Of a DNA stretch of 64,000 nucleotides, positions 25,723 through 35,844 are shown piece by piece. Each line of letters begins with the position of its first letter. The stretch's first letter is position 1. Under the pieces are notes generated by a model that had not been told where the DNA came from, did no database searches, and was given only the letters and a program-made list of their open reading frames with translations. Source of the stretch: Lachnospiraceae bacterium. Its GTDB lineage: Bacteria > Bacillota > Clostridia > Lachnospirales > Lachnospiraceae. The translations under genes were made by a program, and so were the position numbers. The DNA is taken from positions 47,739 through 111,738 of the forward strand of contig JABZIZ010000007.1 in NCBI GenBank assembly GCA_015258065.1, in the 5' to 3' direction.

Positions 25723-27008
25723 TGCAGAGGACTCTTTCTGTAAATAATGTCCTCGTTACCGGGGCCATTGGAAACCATGGTGATCGGATAGCCGATTTTC
25801 TGCTCGATGAATTCGATATAATTCCTGCAGGCAGCCGGCAATTCTTCATAGGTGCGGATTCCGCGAATGTCGCACTTCCAACCGGGAAGCTTCTCAAAAA
25901 CAGGCTTTGCCTTTTCCAACTTAGCAGTCACCGGAAAGTCCGTGATCTGCTTTCCGTCCACTTCATAGGCAACGCAAACCGGAATCTCATCCAGATAGCC
26001 TAACGGATCTACCACCGTAAAGGCAACCTCCGTTGCCCCCTGCAGTCGGCATCCATACCTGGAAGCCACACAGTCATACCAGCCGACCCTTCTGGGTCTT
26101 CCCGTCGTAGCGCCGTACTCCCCTCCGTCTCCTCCGCGGTGTCTCAGCTCATCTGCCTCTTCTCCGAAAATCTCCGAAACGAAGGCCCCTGCACCGACGG
26201 CGGAGGAATACGCCTTGGTCACTGCAATCACATCCCGAATGGCATAAGGGGCAATTCCCGCTCCGATGGCGCCGTAAGCTGCCAGCGTGGAAGAAGAAGT
26301 GACCATCGGATAGATCCCGTGATCCGGATCTTTCATGGTTCCCAGCTGTCCTTCCAGGAGGATGGTCTTTCCTTCAGCAATTGCTTTTTCCAGGAAAGAA
26401 GCGGTATCTGCAATGTAGGGCTCTACCTGTTTGCGATATCCGGCAAGTTCCTGCATCAAATCGTCTGTCTCCATCTTCGGCTTGTGATACAGATGCTCCA
26501 GGAGAATATTTTTTTGCACCAGAATACGATCCAATCGCTCTCTCAGGCGACCTTCATCAAAGAGATCTGCCACCTGGAAGCCGATCTTCGCATATTTATC
26601 GGAGTAGAACGGTGCGATTCCGGATTTGGTCGAACCGAACGATTTGCCTGCCAGTCTTTCCTCCTCGTATTGATCAAACAGGACATGGTAAGGCATGATA
26701 AACTGGCAACGGTCAGAAATCAAAAGTTTCGGCCTGGGCACTCCCTGTGAAACAATAGACTCCAGTTCCTTCATTAACACGGGAATATTCAGCGCCACGC
26801 CGTTGCCGATCACGTTGGTGATATTGGAATGAAACACGCCGGAAGGAAGGGTATGCAAGGCAAATTTGCCATAGGCATTCACGATGGTATGACCGGCATT
26901 CGCACCTCCCTGAAATCTGACGACAACATCTGCAGAATCCGCTAACATATCTGTGATCTTGCCTTTCCCTTCATCTCCCCAGTTGGCACCTACCACTGCT
27001 CTAACCAT
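25719..27008 (-). CDS. purA: Adenylosuccinate synthetase
   Basis: This 429-residue GTP-dependent enzyme converts IMP and aspartate to adenylosuccinate. It shows the N-terminal GANWGDEGKGKITD loop, the GGANAGHTI motif and the central LLEGQLGTMKDPDHGIYP segment. In many homologues that segment reads EGAQG with Ala; here it is Leu-Gly, a substitution worth noting though the surrounding residues are normal. The gene follows purB by 89 bases, so consecutive steps to AMP are encoded together. Confidence 0.95.
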   Translation of the reverse strand: MVRAVVGANWGDEGKGKITDMLADSADVVVRFQGGANAGHTIVNAYGKFALHTLPSGVFHSNITNVIGNGVALNIPVLMKELESIVSQGVPRPKLLISDRCQFIMPYHVLFDQYEEERLAGKSFGSTKSGIAPFYSDKYAKIGFQVADLFDEGRLRERLDRILVQKNILLEHLYHKPKMETDDLMQELAGYRKQVEPYIADTASFLEKAIAEGKTILLEGQLGTMKDPDHGIYPMVTSSSTLAAYGAIGAGIAPYAIRDVIAVTKAYSSAVGAGAFVSEIFGEEADELRHRGGDGGEYGATTGRPRRVGWYDCVASRYGCRLQGATEVAFTVVDPLGYLDEIPVCVAYEVDGKQITDFPVTAKLEKAKPVFEKLPGWKCDIRGIRTYEELPAACRNYIEFIEQKIGYPITMVSNGPGNEDIIYRKSPLQ

Positions 27009-27097
27009 CTTACCTCTCCTTCTTGGCTCTTCTGATTGATCCTACAACGAAGATGCATTTTGATTTTGGATACAGAACTTCTTGCAATCCTTACGCA

Positions 27098-28537
27098 TTA
27101 TACCTTAATTTCACACTTTCTGCCTAAAATTTCACGATTTTCCACCAGGATCGGTTCCACCACTTCTTTCAAGAAACGCTCCGTCTGGTGTGCACTGCAG
27201 CCGGTATACAGTTTCGGATCCATTCTCTCCTGCAACTGTTGCCTGTTGAGCGGAAAAGCCGCATCCCCGGCAATTAAATCCAAGAGGTTGTTGTCCAGCC
27301 CTTCTTCCTTGACCCTCTTTGCCGCCTGCATCGAAAGCTCTCGGATCTTTTCGTGCAACTCCTGCCTGTCTCCGCCTGCTTTAACCGCATCCATGAGAAT
27401 GTTTTCGGTTGCCATAAAGGGAAGCTCCTGCATCAGATGTTTCTCAATGACCTTGGGATACACCACGAGTCCGTCGCTGACATTCATGACCAGGTCCAAA
27501 ACCCCGTCAATGGTGAGAAAGCCCTCCGGCACCGACAACCTCTTATTGGCGGAATCATCCAGTGTTCTCTCCAACCACTGCCCCGTCTCCGTCTGCGCCG
27601 CATTCATCACATTGGTGATGGCATAACGGGAAAGCGAACAGATCCGCTCGCAGCGCATCGGATTGCGCTTATAAGCCATGGCACTGGAGCCTACCTGGTT
27701 CTTTTCAAACGGCTCCTCGATTTCTTTCATGTGTTGCAAAAGCCGTAAATCGGTTGCCATCTTGGTTGCACTGGCGCCAATTCCCGCAAGGACATTCAGC
27801 ACCTTCATATCTGTTTTTCTGGAATAGGTTTGTCCCGAAACCGATACACAGCTGCTGAAGCCCATCTTTCTGGCAATCAACTCCTCCAGCCGATCGACCT
27901 TATCGATATCTCCCTCGAACAGTTCCAAAAAGGCCGCCTGTGTTCCTGTCGTCCCTTTGCTTCCCAGAAGCTTCATGCCGCGAAGCACATAATCCAGATC
28001 GTTTAAGTCGGAAACAAAATCCTGTAGCCAAAGAGAGGCTCTCTTCCCGACCGTCGTCGGCTGCGCCGGCTGAAAATGCGTAAAAGCAAGCGTCGGAAGA
28101 TCCTTATATTCCTTGGAAAAGTGCGCCAGCCTCTCGATCACATTGATGAGTTTGGCACGAATCAGGCGAAGTGCCCCCTGCATGATAATAATGTCCGTAT
28201 TATCTCCCACATAACAGCTGGTCGCTCCGAGGTGAATGATTCCCTTTGCCTTCGGGCACTGGCATCCATAAGCATAAACATGGCTCATCACGTCATGTCT
28301 GACTTCTTTTTCTCTGGCCTTTGCCACCTCATAATTGATGTCGCTCACATGACGCTTCAACTCCTCAATCTGCTCTTCCGTAATAGGAAGTCCCAGCTCC
28401 TTTTCGGCTTCAGCAAGAGCGATCCACAGCTTGCGCCAGGTCGTGAATTTCATATCGGGCGAAAAGAGATATTGCATTTCCGGACTGGCATATCTCTCGC
28501 ATAGTGGTGATTGATAACTATTGGTTGTCTGATTCAT
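27098..28537 (-). CDS. purB: Adenylosuccinate lyase
   Basis: The 479-residue enzyme splits adenylosuccinate to AMP and SAICAR to AICAR. The fumarase-superfamily signature is present as GSSAMAYKRNPMRCE, and the catalytic His region as LAFTHFQPAQPTTVGKRA. Its ATG overlaps the stop codon of the coiled-coil membrane protein gene by four bases, so it depends on translation of a cassette of unknown function upstream. Confidence 0.96.
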   Translation of the reverse strand: MNQTTNSYQSPLCERYASPEMQYLFSPDMKFTTWRKLWIALAEAEKELGLPITEEQIEELKRHVSDINYEVAKAREKEVRHDVMSHVYAYGCQCPKAKGIIHLGATSCYVGDNTDIIIMQGALRLIRAKLINVIERLAHFSKEYKDLPTLAFTHFQPAQPTTVGKRASLWLQDFVSDLNDLDYVLRGMKLLGSKGTTGTQAAFLELFEGDIDKVDRLEELIARKMGFSSCVSVSGQTYSRKTDMKVLNVLAGIGASATKMATDLRLLQHMKEIEEPFEKNQVGSSAMAYKRNPMRCERICSLSRYAITNVMNAAQTETGQWLERTLDDSANKRLSVPEGFLTIDGVLDLVMNVSDGLVVYPKVIEKHLMQELPFMATENILMDAVKAGGDRQELHEKIRELSMQAAKRVKEEGLDNNLLDLIAGDAAFPLNRQQLQERMDPKLYTGCSAHQTERFLKEVVEPILVENREILGRKCEIKV

Positions 28538-29985
28538 GCGGAAGCCTCCCCCCTGCTCATGGTCACGGGCATTTCCATCCGCTCCATCTTCTCCGTGAAG
28601 CGGTCTACCTGCGCCGCAATCTCCTTTGCGTGCCTCGGATAGCGTCTGCCCAGTTCTCTGATATCATTTTTTGCTCCGCCGATGACCTCCTGCTGGTTAT
28701 AATCCATTCTTTTCCGCAAAGACTTCCTTTGTGACAGCAGTTTATGCCTCAGATAGGAACTTTCCTCCCTGTTTGTGAGATAAGACACTTCCTTCAGCAG
28801 ATATCTGGGCATTTGGACATCATTTTTCGTAAGCAACTCTTCCAGACGGTTTTTCATCTCCTCCATCTGATTCATGCTTTCCTGATGCTTGCATCGATAG
28901 TCCTTCTCCGTCTCATAGCAGGCAATGAGATGCTTGAGCTCCTCCGCCTTTTTCACCCCGAATTTCAAGGCATAGTAATCCAGCAGATTCCGATTATTGA
29001 CATAGCGTATCTTAACGGTATTCTGTAAAAGAATCAACTTCGATGTCTTTTTTTGTGCCTGCTTCAAATCCCGATGCGCCGCCGTATTGCGCATATAGAG
29101 GGAAACAATGGAAAGAGCGGAAAGCAGGGCGGCTGCCATGTAACCATAGACCACCTCAAAGCCGAGCATGGTATGTAGCGCCAGCAGGACGCCCGTAAGC
29201 GCAAGGAAGGTAATAAAACAGGTGACGCCCAGTGTACGCGTTCCCGTGAGAACTTTTTCCAGATCCTCCTCCCTCATCATGGAGGCTTCCTTCTCATCCT
29301 CCAGTCGCTTTAAGTCGCTGCGGATTTTGCGGTGCATCTCCTCCGCTTCTTCATATTTGGAGAGGGAACTGTCCGGATCCTCGCTGAGCTGCTCGAGCCT
29401 CCCATACTGCAGGTCGGTCATCTGTCCTTCCCTGCCGGAAAGCGTCCGAAGCTCCTCCTCCTTTTCTGCAATCTTTTCCGCAAAAGAAAAGATCTTTCTG
29501 CGTTCCTCACTCCTTAACTCCGAAATCTTCTCCATATCCCGGATGGAGATGCTGACGCGATTGTATTCATAGCGCAGCGATTCGATTTCTCTGGCTCCTT
29601 CCAGCATTCTCGCCAGGCAATCTTCCACATAAGCCGCACGATCTGCCGGATCTTCCCCATTGAGACCTTCCAGCTTCTTCCTCTTTTCTGCTTCCGGTTC
29701 CCTCTCCGGTTTCACCTGGCGGAGGGAGGAGCCTCCTCTGCCGGTCACATCTCTCTTCCCTTCCTGCCCGGCGCTGTCAAGATCCTTCCGGTAGAAAGAA
29801 ACAGCCTCTCCATCTTCCTCTTCCGAATCGCTCTCCCACCGGCCGTCTGCTTCCGACCAATCGTCCTCTTCCCACCGATCGTCTTCTTCCGAGGCGTCTG
29901 TCAGATATCCCTCTGCATTCCCTCTGTCATCTCCTTCGAAACGGTCTGTCTTTCCTTTTTTTCTCAAAAAAATTCGTTTAAACAA
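28534..29985 (-). CDS. Coiled-coil membrane protein of the DUF5716/5717 cassette
   Basis: The 483-residue protein begins with an acidic, probably disordered region (about 1-130), then long coiled coils (about 150-245). Two close transmembrane helices follow (about 255-300), then a second coiled-coil region. No known domain is recognised. It starts from a TTG at 29985 with a GGGGG upstream and overlaps the TPR gene by eight bases and purB by four. The shape, with coiled coils on one side of the membrane, suggests a scaffold or anchor for the partner proteins. Confidence 0.75.
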   Translation of the reverse strand: MFKRIFLRKKGKTDRFEGDDRGNAEGYLTDASEEDDRWEEDDWSEADGRWESDSEEEDGEAVSFYRKDLDSAGQEGKRDVTGRGGSSLRQVKPEREPEAEKRKKLEGLNGEDPADRAAYVEDCLARMLEGAREIESLRYEYNRVSISIRDMEKISELRSEERRKIFSFAEKIAEKEEELRTLSGREGQMTDLQYGRLEQLSEDPDSSLSKYEEAEEMHRKIRSDLKRLEDEKEASMMREEDLEKVLTGTRTLGVTCFITFLALTGVLLALHTMLGFEVVYGYMAAALLSALSIVSLYMRNTAAHRDLKQAQKKTSKLILLQNTVKIRYVNNRNLLDYYALKFGVKKAEELKHLIACYETEKDYRCKHQESMNQMEEMKNRLEELLTKNDVQMPRYLLKEVSYLTNREESSYLRHKLLSQRKSLRKRMDYNQQEVIGGAKNDIRELGRRYPRHAKEIAAQVDRFTEKMERMEMPVTMSRGEASA

Positions 29986-30844
29986 TTCCGTCCGCCCCCG
30001 TGTTTCTCACATCTTCCTGTACTGCCTGCCTGTAAGCCTCTCTTTGATCTCTTGTGATTTTCTCTACTAACGCATAATACTGTTTGGTCAATCCGTCCCT
30101 GCGATAGCGGAAAAGTTGCTTGATCATCTGATATTCCGTGCTCTTTGCATACGCCTCTTCCGCTTCCCGAATCATGGATTCCAGCGTCAGAGAGAACTGG
30201 TATGCCCGCCGATCCCCGGAAACGCGATCCACATATTCCTTCTCCGGCATCGCCAGGCGCAGCGCAGAGAGATAGCTCAAATACGACCGGGGAGAGTGAT
30301 CCATTTCATAGGCGCTCTGAAAGCAGGTCGCCGCCTCCTCAAAGTCGTACAATCGCGTATTCATAATACCTTCATTATAAAGAATTTGCGCCTGCAGCGC
30401 CAGATCTCCCTTCGGTGCGCTCTGCTTTAACTCCTCGTAAGCGGCATAAGCCTGGGAATATTTCTGATTTTCCACAAGGAAATCCGCCTGTGCGAGATGT
30501 TTCTCGTAGATATCCATATCCGTGTTGTTTGTCAGCGTTTCTCTTGTTTTCTCGATCTCCTCGGGTGTATTGTATCCGACTGCCTGCAGAATCTCCATGC
30601 ACAGATCGACCACGCTGCCGCTCCGATAGAGCAGATCATCCAACCGGTCTGCCAGTTCCCCCATGGAACATTCTTCCCGAATCCAGTTGACCAGCGAGTG
30701 ATCAAAATAATCCTGATCAATCAGGTAACGATTCCTCACAATATAAAAACACATCTCCTCCATGGAATGAAGCTGCAGATCCGGCTTCTTCCAAAAATAA
30801 GGTGTCTGTGCATAAGTTCCGGTACAAAGCATGACATTGGTCAT
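29978..30844 (-). CDS. TPR-like protein of the DUF5716/5717 cassette
   Basis: The 288-residue soluble protein begins MTNVMLCTGTYAQTPYFWKKPDLQLHSMEEMCFYIV, a start I associate with a conserved Lachnospiraceae hypothetical family. A helical-repeat section follows (about residues 130-215) with TPR-like pairs such as YSQAYAAYEELKQSAPKGDL and FEEAATCFQSAYEMDHSP. It probably mediates protein contacts. It comes 45 bases after the Hsp70-like gene and overlaps the membrane protein gene. Confidence 0.75.
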   Translation of the reverse strand: MTNVMLCTGTYAQTPYFWKKPDLQLHSMEEMCFYIVRNRYLIDQDYFDHSLVNWIREECSMGELADRLDDLLYRSGSVVDLCMEILQAVGYNTPEEIEKTRETLTNNTDMDIYEKHLAQADFLVENQKYSQAYAAYEELKQSAPKGDLALQAQILYNEGIMNTRLYDFEEAATCFQSAYEMDHSPRSYLSYLSALRLAMPEKEYVDRVSGDRRAYQFSLTLESMIREAEEAYAKSTEYQMIKQLFRYRRDGLTKQYYALVEKITRDQREAYRQAVQEDVRNTGADGIV

Positions 30845-30889
30845 GGAAACTCCTTCCGCCTCTGTTCTTTGGTCTACACCGTCCCCGAA

Positions 30890-32194
30890 TCAGACCTGAA
30901 ATTCTGCATGGAAGCTGCGCATCTCTGTTTGCACATAGTCGCCAAACCCCATATCAATGGCGGTGACAAGCAACCTGTTTGCCGCACTCATCTGCAGGGC
31001 AAGACGAATCCTGGTGGTTCTCTCCTCCCTATCCTGGGGAATCTGGAGCTGCAAACAAAGCGGATGTGCAATTCCGCCCGCAAGAGGGGTGGACTGGATA
31101 TAAAGAGTGCTTCCCTGAAGAAGAATCAAATCCACACTGGCTGTGGCATCGTACCAGTTAATGCCGGCTTCTAAGAGCGGATAATAGATCTCCTCTCCTT
31201 TGGAGAGCACCTGAATGCCCAGATTGGAGCGAAGTTTGTCTTCTCCCAGAAGAAGAAATTTGGGGGAATCTCCCTGCCTGAGCAGTTTCTGCCTCAGTGC
31301 AAAACAAGCTCCCTTGCTGAAGAGGTTGGTCCCTTGAAACACTTTTCTGGTGCGACACAAATAGGAGAGGGAGCGTTTCATCCACTTGTCCTTAAAGCCG
31401 TCCCCGAGCAAATAGATGGAAGAAATCACCCGTCCTCTGCAAAAGCCTTCTGCAATCGACAAAAATTCCTCATCCAGCATATCCCGGGCTTTTTCCCGCG
31501 CTACCGCTTCCTCCGGGAGTCCTTCCCTATGATAGGCCATCTCCTCATACGTCCGCATCGTTACCGTGGCAACAATCGGCGTGGTTTTCTGGTCAAAAGA
31601 AAGATCATACAGGAAAAGCGCCTGATCCGCCTTTAAATCACAAGCAATCACATCATGACCGCGGTAGGCATCTTTCTCGTTCAAAATATAATAAAACAGG
31701 CTTTCCTCATAATTTTCAAAAAAACATTTTTTGATGGGAAGCGTCAGCGCCTTCTGTACCTGCTGCAAGACATGAACCATGGTCTCATCCATCTGTCTGG
31801 TCGTGAACATGATCGCTTCAATGGTGCCCGGATCCAGTTCCATGGAAAGCATCGCAAGGCTCCGTTTGATAAAAAGGGAAAGAAGCGCAACCGGGTCAAA
31901 AGAAGCTTCGTCGAGTAGAATTTCTTCCCCTCTCCGTGCCGCCGTTAACAGTCCGTACAAAGGGATTGCCCTTCCCTCCTGTACCTGTTTCTGTGCTTCT
32001 GCCCCGAAAAACCACTGGTTCACTCCTCTTTGCTTCGCCAAAAAGGTGGGAATATCAAAGGCCTCCGCTCCCGCCAGCAGGGAAAAGGTCCTGGGCTCCT
32101 CTTCATGGTCTGCAAGATAGCTGATCTGAGAAACCTGTTCCCCCAGATCATAGCCCAGTATATATTTCACTTTCGAACCGTCTTTGAAAATCAT
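30890..32194 (-). CDS. DUF5716-like protein, Hsp70/actin-like fold
   Basis: The 434-residue product begins with ILGYDLGEQVSQISYL (about residues 12-27), resembling the phosphate-1 loop of the actin/Hsp70 ATPase fold. A later stretch, IYLLGDGFKDKWM, is in the place of the second nucleotide-contacting glycine motif. The Thr/Ser residues usual in the first loop are replaced by Glu-Gln, so ATP hydrolysis is uncertain. I recognise it as the DUF5716 family of Lachnospiraceae, function unknown. It overlaps the DUF5717 gene by four bases. Confidence 0.75.
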   Translation of the reverse strand: MIFKDGSKVKYILGYDLGEQVSQISYLADHEEEPRTFSLLAGAEAFDIPTFLAKQRGVNQWFFGAEAQKQVQEGRAIPLYGLLTAARRGEEILLDEASFDPVALLSLFIKRSLAMLSMELDPGTIEAIMFTTRQMDETMVHVLQQVQKALTLPIKKCFFENYEESLFYYILNEKDAYRGHDVIACDLKADQALFLYDLSFDQKTTPIVATVTMRTYEEMAYHREGLPEEAVAREKARDMLDEEFLSIAEGFCRGRVISSIYLLGDGFKDKWMKRSLSYLCRTRKVFQGTNLFSKGACFALRQKLLRQGDSPKFLLLGEDKLRSNLGIQVLSKGEEIYYPLLEAGINWYDATASVDLILLQGSTLYIQSTPLAGGIAHPLCLQLQIPQDREERTTRIRLALQMSAANRLLVTAIDMGFGDYVQTEMRSFHAEFQV

Positions 32195-35100
32195 CTTTCC
32201 TCTTCCGCCTCACGGCTTTCGTTCTCTCTCATCCCCTTTTTGGACATGCTGAGTTGAAAAATATAATTGGAAATGAAGCCTGTCCTGAAATATTCTTCTG
32301 CCAGATGGTCAAAGGTATCATAGTCGCTCAACGTTCCTGCCACCATCAGATCATTGATCATGGAAAAGCGACTCCCCTTTCCGGAAGTTCTGATATCGCT
32401 GCGCTGCAACGTCCCGCTCTGGGTCAGCTGCTCCACCCTCTCTCCCGCCTCTCCGATCCGGTCCTCTGTAATATAATACTGGACCTGCTCTCCGAAAAAC
32501 AGGATAAAGGAGGCGATATAGACGCTATCATACATTTCCTTCATCGGTCTGGATTCATAGTCTTCCTGCGGCTCCGTATCTTTGTTTAACAGATAATGCA
32601 CCGTACAATTCTTCCCGGGCGCACTGCGGTAAACCAGCATCACCCGATCAGAAAAACGGGCAAGTTTCGGAAGCAGATCCTGAAATTCCATAAAGAACGG
32701 AAAGAAGAGCCCCGCGGCCATCAGTTTTTTTAAAAAAACGGGAATGAGGTCTTCTGCTCCCATCTCTCCTTTATGCTCCGAAGCGTACTTCAAATAGTCA
32801 ATCAGACAGATCACCGGAAGCTTCTGCCCCCCTCTTGCCACCTGCTCCATCTGCTGATACAGGAAGGCATTGGGTAGCTTCTCCTTGACGAAATGGTCAT
32901 AGGAGGCCTGTGCCAGAAAGGCCAGTTCCAAATCGCTTCCCTGCTTTTTTTGCACATAGGATCGAAAGATATCGGTCTGCTCGCCGACAAAGGCGCCCGT
33001 ATAAAGCATTTGCAATAGCAGCCTCTCGGACAGTTCCTCTACATCCACCTCCATGGACAGGGCAACATTATAAACGTCCCGCATCTCCCTCGTCGTCCCG
33101 CAAAAACAGGCACACAGGGTTTGCAAGAGCGTGCTGTTGTATTTCCCCTTCTGAAAGGCATAGAAGAACGTTTCGATGAGACGAGGGTCCTTCCTCTTTT
33201 TTCTTCCCTCTTCTCCCAAATCATCCATCTGGGTGCAGAGTTTGAGGACCGTCTTGGGATCAATGCCATAGGTGCCAAAGCTAACCAGCCAGGAAAGGGC
33301 CTTCTCCCAGTTTCCCGCTGCCATCCACATCTCCAGGTATTCGCCCCTCTCTCTTCCGCTCAGATTCTGGGGCTTTAACTGCAACAGGCATTCGCTCAGT
33401 TGCTTATGAAAACCGTTTTCGTAGTAAAAGCGTAAGAGCCTGTGATAGAGTCTGTTTTTATAAGAGGGGCGCAGTTCCTTCCCCTCTAAGAGTTCCTTGA
33501 ACCTGGAGACATTCTCCATCGTAATCTCATCACAGTTTTTGCTATGATTGCACAAGTAGAGGCTCAGATTTCCCTCTCCACTGCGAATGAAGGGACCAAC
33601 CAGTTGAGACAACCTCCCCGGAATCATCCACTTGCAGATCGCATAAGGTACCCCCGAGGCAAACCTCTCGCCTCCGGGACTTGCTAACAGAATCGCATAA
33701 CTCCCTCCGTAAAGCGGTACCCGCGCACGCCCTTCTCTCACGGGGTAATGCATCTCTTTCGCCGTTTCCTCGTATAGAACGACCACTTCACTGATGTTGG
33801 GATTCTGCACGCGCACCTGTGCTGTATACAAGACTTCCAGCACTGCATCGGCATTCTGTGCGTTGACCATGGATTCATCCAGAAAAGCCTTGTACAACAC
33901 GCCCAGATTGGCTCCGGTTCTTCGCTTGGAAATGGCACTGACGACAAAGGCACGGATTCTGGGAAGGTACTGTTCATAAAGCTCCGGCAACTGTTCCCTG
34001 TGATCATAGAGGTAACGATAAAGGATGGCGCTTCTACTGTCGTCTAACGCATTCTGATAGGAAAAGAAAATGAGGACGGACTTCGGGATCTCTTCCGTAA
34101 TCTCCCCATTCTCATTCCGTGCCAGCGACATCATATAGAGTTCGAAGATGCCGTTCAGATGAAGATTTTTGGCAACGCCCTGCACATAATATTCATGCGC
34201 ACGCGAATCCGTCTTCTCTCCCGCAATCAGTACCCTGCACAATGCCTCCAGGGTATCCGTCTGCGGTCTGAGCGCATAGCAGGCTTCTAAAATGGCACGG
34301 AGATCCGCATCATAGGTTTTGGCTCTGGACGCCAAAAAGACCGCCTGGTCTGCCATCTCCACCGTGAGGAAATCATTTCTGGCGCAGAAGCGGAACATAT
34401 AAATCGTAAAGGGATCCAAACGAACAAGCATGGAGGGATGCTGCATCATGATCTGCAGTGCCTCGACATACAGAATCGGACTGCGACACCCTCTGGCAAA
34501 CTGGTCTTTTAACAACTCCCACTTCCTGGCATTGCTGAAGGCAAATTCCTCAGAGACAAACTGCAAGAGCCAGGCAATTCGCCAGTTGTCCGGATTCTCA
34601 TGAAAGATTTCTTCAATCTGTTCTGCAATTTCCCGAATCTGGTCATCGTCTCTCCCGGCCAGGGTCGTTAAATACAGATAATAGCAGTAGACTTCTTCCT
34701 CGATTTCTCCTTGCGTCAACCGTCCCTTGAGACGGTTCAGAATCTCTTTTCCCTCTTCTACCTTGTCTACGGTAATGAGGAAGTGCGCCTGGTATAGCAA
34801 AAAGGAGAGATCCTCTTCGTCCAGCGCTAGCATTTCTTCTAACAGCTTCTCCGCCTCTTTCATCCAGCTGTGCGATGTTCTCTTCTTTAACCGGAACGAC
34901 TCATAAAGCTTCATTAACCGGATGGTCAGCTGTCTCTTTCTGAGACGCACTCCTAAAAGGGTTCCCTTCTCCGGAGGTTCTATGCGGATGCGAATCACCA
35001 TTTTGACGTAAGGATTGGAAAAAGTAATCGCCCCCAGATTCAGCCCCTCATGCAGCCTGGAAACATCAATTCGAAACGGGAGCCTGCAGGAGTTCCCGAT

Positions 35101-35844
35101 AAAATCTTCTTCCATGAGATGATCTTTTTCAGGAACCAGAAAAGAAGTATCCGTAGACACAAAAAGTTCGCAGTAACCGAACCCCCCGCGGCCGATCAGG
35201 ATCGAATCCTGCCCGTCCTCGATGAGGTCCTGTCTGCGATATATAATCTCCTTGCGGTCCGGAATGAATTCTACCGGGAGCTTCTTATGAATTGCTAACA
35301 GGAACTCTTCTACATGGCGCTCTTCTCCCGGGTGATTCTGCAAGCCTCTGTAAATGCTTTCATACTGTGCATCCGGTCCCTGAAACAGGCGTGCAAAATG
35401 TTCCGAATAGAAAAGCGCAACCGCTTCTTTCCAGGCCGTCTTGGCGAGATTGGCGAAGTGGAACAGATTCCTGATTTCACCGAGGCTGCTCATCATCGGG
35501 GCTTCCCTGATGCTGACCACAAAGGGAAGCATATACTCGCCCTGGTTGGACAGGATACGGAAATTCCCCTTCAGGACATCCCCGTTCACGAGTCCGGAAG
35601 CGTCAAAACGGTAGCTGACGGAGTCCTCCGCTCCCGAAAAATCAGGTGTAATCACCTGCATTCTCACCTCAGAAGAGGTCACTCTCCCCTCTACCAGTCC
35701 TCTCTGTGGCCCCTCAATATGAAACTCTCCCTCTGATACTTCTCCGGGTAAAAGATCTAACTGCAGCCTTTCTTCCGAAAAACGCAAGAATCCCGTTTCG
35801 TATGAAAACTGCCCATGCAAAAGACGCTCAATCGTCTTACTCAC
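32191..35844 (-). CDS. DUF5717-like giant protein, beta domain plus helical repeats
   Basis: This 1217-residue protein has no signal peptide. About the first 320 residues look beta-rich, with immunoglobulin-like segments such as LPFVVSIREAPMM; the rest is a long alpha-solenoid resembling TPR arrays. It matches my memory of DUF5717, found beside DUF5716 in Lachnospiraceae. The frame opens with TTG at 35856, but GGAGG followed five bases later by GTG at 35842-35844 suggests the start used here. It is the first gene of the long operon that runs to purA. The function is unknown. Confidence 0.75.
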   Translation of the reverse strand: MSKTIERLLHGQFSYETGFLRFSEERLQLDLLPGEVSEGEFHIEGPQRGLVEGRVTSSEVRMQVITPDFSGAEDSVSYRFDASGLVNGDVLKGNFRILSNQGEYMLPFVVSIREAPMMSSLGEIRNLFHFANLAKTAWKEAVALFYSEHFARLFQGPDAQYESIYRGLQNHPGEERHVEEFLLAIHKKLPVEFIPDRKEIIYRRQDLIEDGQDSILIGRGGFGYCELFVSTDTSFLVPEKDHLMEEDFIGNSCRLPFRIDVSRLHEGLNLGAITFSNPYVKMVIRIRIEPPEKGTLLGVRLRKRQLTIRLMKLYESFRLKKRTSHSWMKEAEKLLEEMLALDEEDLSFLLYQAHFLITVDKVEEGKEILNRLKGRLTQGEIEEEVYCYYLYLTTLAGRDDDQIREIAEQIEEIFHENPDNWRIAWLLQFVSEEFAFSNARKWELLKDQFARGCRSPILYVEALQIMMQHPSMLVRLDPFTIYMFRFCARNDFLTVEMADQAVFLASRAKTYDADLRAILEACYALRPQTDTLEALCRVLIAGEKTDSRAHEYYVQGVAKNLHLNGIFELYMMSLARNENGEITEEIPKSVLIFFSYQNALDDSRSAILYRYLYDHREQLPELYEQYLPRIRAFVVSAISKRRTGANLGVLYKAFLDESMVNAQNADAVLEVLYTAQVRVQNPNISEVVVLYEETAKEMHYPVREGRARVPLYGGSYAILLASPGGERFASGVPYAICKWMIPGRLSQLVGPFIRSGEGNLSLYLCNHSKNCDEITMENVSRFKELLEGKELRPSYKNRLYHRLLRFYYENGFHKQLSECLLQLKPQNLSGRERGEYLEMWMAAGNWEKALSWLVSFGTYGIDPKTVLKLCTQMDDLGEEGRKKRKDPRLIETFFYAFQKGKYNSTLLQTLCACFCGTTREMRDVYNVALSMEVDVEELSERLLLQMLYTGAFVGEQTDIFRSYVQKKQGSDLELAFLAQASYDHFVKEKLPNAFLYQQMEQVARGGQKLPVICLIDYLKYASEHKGEMGAEDLIPVFLKKLMAAGLFFPFFMEFQDLLPKLARFSDRVMLVYRSAPGKNCTVHYLLNKDTEPQEDYESRPMKEMYDSVYIASFILFFGEQVQYYITEDRIGEAGERVEQLTQSGTLQRSDIRTSGKGSRFSMINDLMVAGTLSDYDTFDHLAEEYFRTGFISNYIFQLSMSKKGMRENESREAEEER

